Source: Microdochium bolleyi (Eukaryota > Ascomycota > Sordariomycetes > Xylariales > Microdochiaceae). Taken from it: DNA of 64,000 nt. Where the stretch lies: the NCBI GenBank assembly GCA_001566295.1, contig KQ964257.1:248001-312000 (forward strand), written 5' to 3'. Shown here piece by piece: positions 62,559-64,000 of this stretch. The translations under genes and the position numbers were made by a program. The stretch's first letter is position 1, and each line of letters starts with the position of its first letter. The notes beneath the pieces are model-generated. The model worked only from the letters and a program-made list of their open reading frames with translations. It searched no databases and had not been told where the DNA came from.

Positions 62559-64000
62559 ATGATCACACAATCGGCACCCGAAGGCCATATGTCCGCGGCC
62601 CATGTCGATGATGTCGACGCCTTCTCCCGCAGGCTCTATCGCAGAGCACGCACCGCGGGTCCATCTTTCAGCGAAATCGCGTCAGTTGTTCGAAGCATTC
62701 ACACTGTTCTCAAACATCTGAAGTCCGAGGTCGAGGATCCAGCCTCCCTCCTCTGCTCCTCCTCTAGCTCCGTCTATGCGCGTCAACTCACACCACTCGT
62801 CGAGGATTGCGACTTCGCCTTGCAGCAGCTCGAAGTCGTTTTAGACAAGTACAACAATCCCAACGCTGCCAATATCGGCGATGGCCCCAAGAGCAATCTC
62901 ATGCCAGGGGAAATGGGTTGGGTATTGGAGAGAGCAGAGAGCGATCGGCTCGAACTGATCCGGGCGAAGCTTGCGACGCAAAAGCTCAACATCGACATGT
63001 TCCTCGACACAGTTCAGTTGCGAAACACTGCAAGAAGGCATGATAATTCAGTGGTAGACACCAGCCACGTCGACATGGACTCCATCAAGGACAAGGTTGA
63101 CGCCATAGCGACGAGAATCTGCCAATTTAAGGATTCCGACTCTGCCGACGATGACGAGGAGTTATGGCAGAAGTTCCGAGACGAACTGGTCCACGAGGGC
63201 TTCTCGGAAGACGTGCTACGACAGAACCAGGTAAGCTTGCTCAAGGTCCCCAATGTCACAATGTGTCATCCATTTTGAGATTACTAACGTACATATAGGA
63301 CGTCCTGCGTGCATACATTCGTCAGCTTGACCAACAGGCCATGACACACGACGGCAGCATGCCATCTGTGCGTGGCTTTCTCGAGCAATACAACCCCTCT
63401 GACGACCCTGGTTTACAGCTAGCTCCCTACGAAGACCCTGGTTTGCAGCTAGCTCCCCATGAAGATTATCCTGCGCCAGCAGAGTTGAGTGCCCAGGCCA
63501 TGTATCAGAGTCCTCGAGTAGCATACGCTACTTCGGATGACACCCGCAGTCTCGACAGATATCAACCGGCTGAGCTCAGCGCGCGGGGATCCGGTTTGTC
63601 CTACGAGGACTACTCGTCTGAGGACGAAGATCTCCAGTCCAACAGCTCCCTGGCGCTAATCAGCACGCGGGATCTGATGGCAATCGACCGCCGCAGCAAC
63701 GACCTCGCCATTGCGCAAGCCAACAGAGGCCTTCCTGCTCCCCATGATCCTTTCGCCAATGCCATGGAACATCCGGTGGGATCCCCGGCATCGAATCGCT
63801 ATCTGCCGCCCTCCTCATCCCAGCCAGCACTCATGCCCTCGGCAGGCGCCGAGGCTACAAGTGGCGGGCTCGTCGGTCCTAGTTGTACATCGCCGCCGCC
63901 AGTCTTGCATAGTAACTCGATATCTGCGCCGGCCATCGCCGGTGAAAGCCCAAGCCTACCAAGAGCTACCCGTCTTGCACCTGATAGCCAGGGGCAAGAC
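62559..64000 (+). CDS. Conserved filamentous-fungal protein, N-terminal part (3' end outside window)
   Basis: Exon 1 is 62559-63230 and exon 2 starts at 63299 and is open to the window end (458 residues visible). The intron has a perfect TTACTAACGT branch region before ATATAG. The start may be Met at 62559 or 62589 (MSAAHVDDVDAFSRRLYRRA). The N-terminus is helical: AFSRRLYRRARTAGPSFSEI, VRSIHTVLKHLKSEVEDP and LTPLVEDCDFALQQLEVVLD recur at the start of many uncharacterised Pezizomycotina proteins that carry a C-terminal DUF8035-like region, which would lie outside this window. Exon 2 is a disordered Ser/Pro-rich linker with a 10-residue repeat. Function is unknown. Confidence 0.8.
63404..63463 (+). 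repeat. 30-bp tandem duplication in coding sequence
   Basis: Two 30-base units (63404-63433 and 63434-63463) differ at only a few positions and encode DPGLQLAPYE and DPGLQLAPHE. The length keeps the reading frame. Confidence 0.9.

Noticed and set aside
1..64000. Transposons, LTRs, CRISPR arrays or integrated virus
   Set aside because: I saw no long terminal repeats, transposase/reverse-transcriptase motifs, regularly spaced repeats or viral genes.

Overview
The window is nuclear DNA of a filamentous ascomycete (Pezizomycotina, most likely Sordariomycetes). The evidence is GC-rich coding sequence, short 50-110 nt introns with GTRNGT donors and CTAAC/CTGAC branch points close to YAG acceptors, and fungus-specific families (Zn2Cys6 regulator, HAM1-like, DUF7580, Utp8, App1, Drs1). 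I support 23 protein genes. Two are cut by the window edges (1-1959 and 62559-64000). I found no rRNA, convincing tRNA, transposon, CRISPR array or viral sequence. Gene models were built by hand by requiring open frames, consensus splice sites and preserved phase across every intron.

Layout. 1-1959: 3' part of an MFS-type membrane protein. 1960-5153: gene-poor. 5154-16763: housekeeping block (HAM1-like lipid-binding-fold protein, a Ser/Pro-rich PPPY protein, the actin-patch phosphatidate phosphatase App1, the ribosome-biogenesis helicase Drs1). 17866-27393: secretion and transport (tiny secreted peptide precursor, Zn2Cys6 regulator divergent from a monocarboxylate-type transporter, secreted PAN-repeat copper radical oxidase, MAPEG protein). 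27636-32558: divergent pair of a multi-exon C2H2 zinc-finger protein and a DUF7580 protein. 33265-45473: accessory metabolic block (BAHD-like acyltransferase, two P450s, membrane-anchored alpha/beta hydrolase, type II NADH dehydrogenase-like flavoprotein). 46169-48995: hemerythrin-like protein broken by a 16-bp tandem duplication, and a short secreted tyrosinase/catechol oxidase. 51000-59297: a degenerate Ras-like protein, the PCNA unloader Elg1, and Utp8 divergent from Elg1. 59298-62558: gene-poor. 62559-end: N-terminal part of a conserved filamentous-fungal protein.

How the genes may work together. Drs1 and Utp8 both serve ribosome biogenesis but are 40 kb apart and not a unit. The 33-45 kb block looks like a tailoring-enzyme neighbourhood for a specialised metabolite, but it has no PKS, NRPS, terpene synthase or prenyltransferase here, so cluster status is inference. 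The regulator at 18717-20471 and the transporter at 21052 share a 0.4-0.6 kb intergenic region and are a plausible regulator-target pair. The secreted copper radical oxidase, secreted tyrosinase and secreted peptide suggest a plant- or litter-associated lifestyle.
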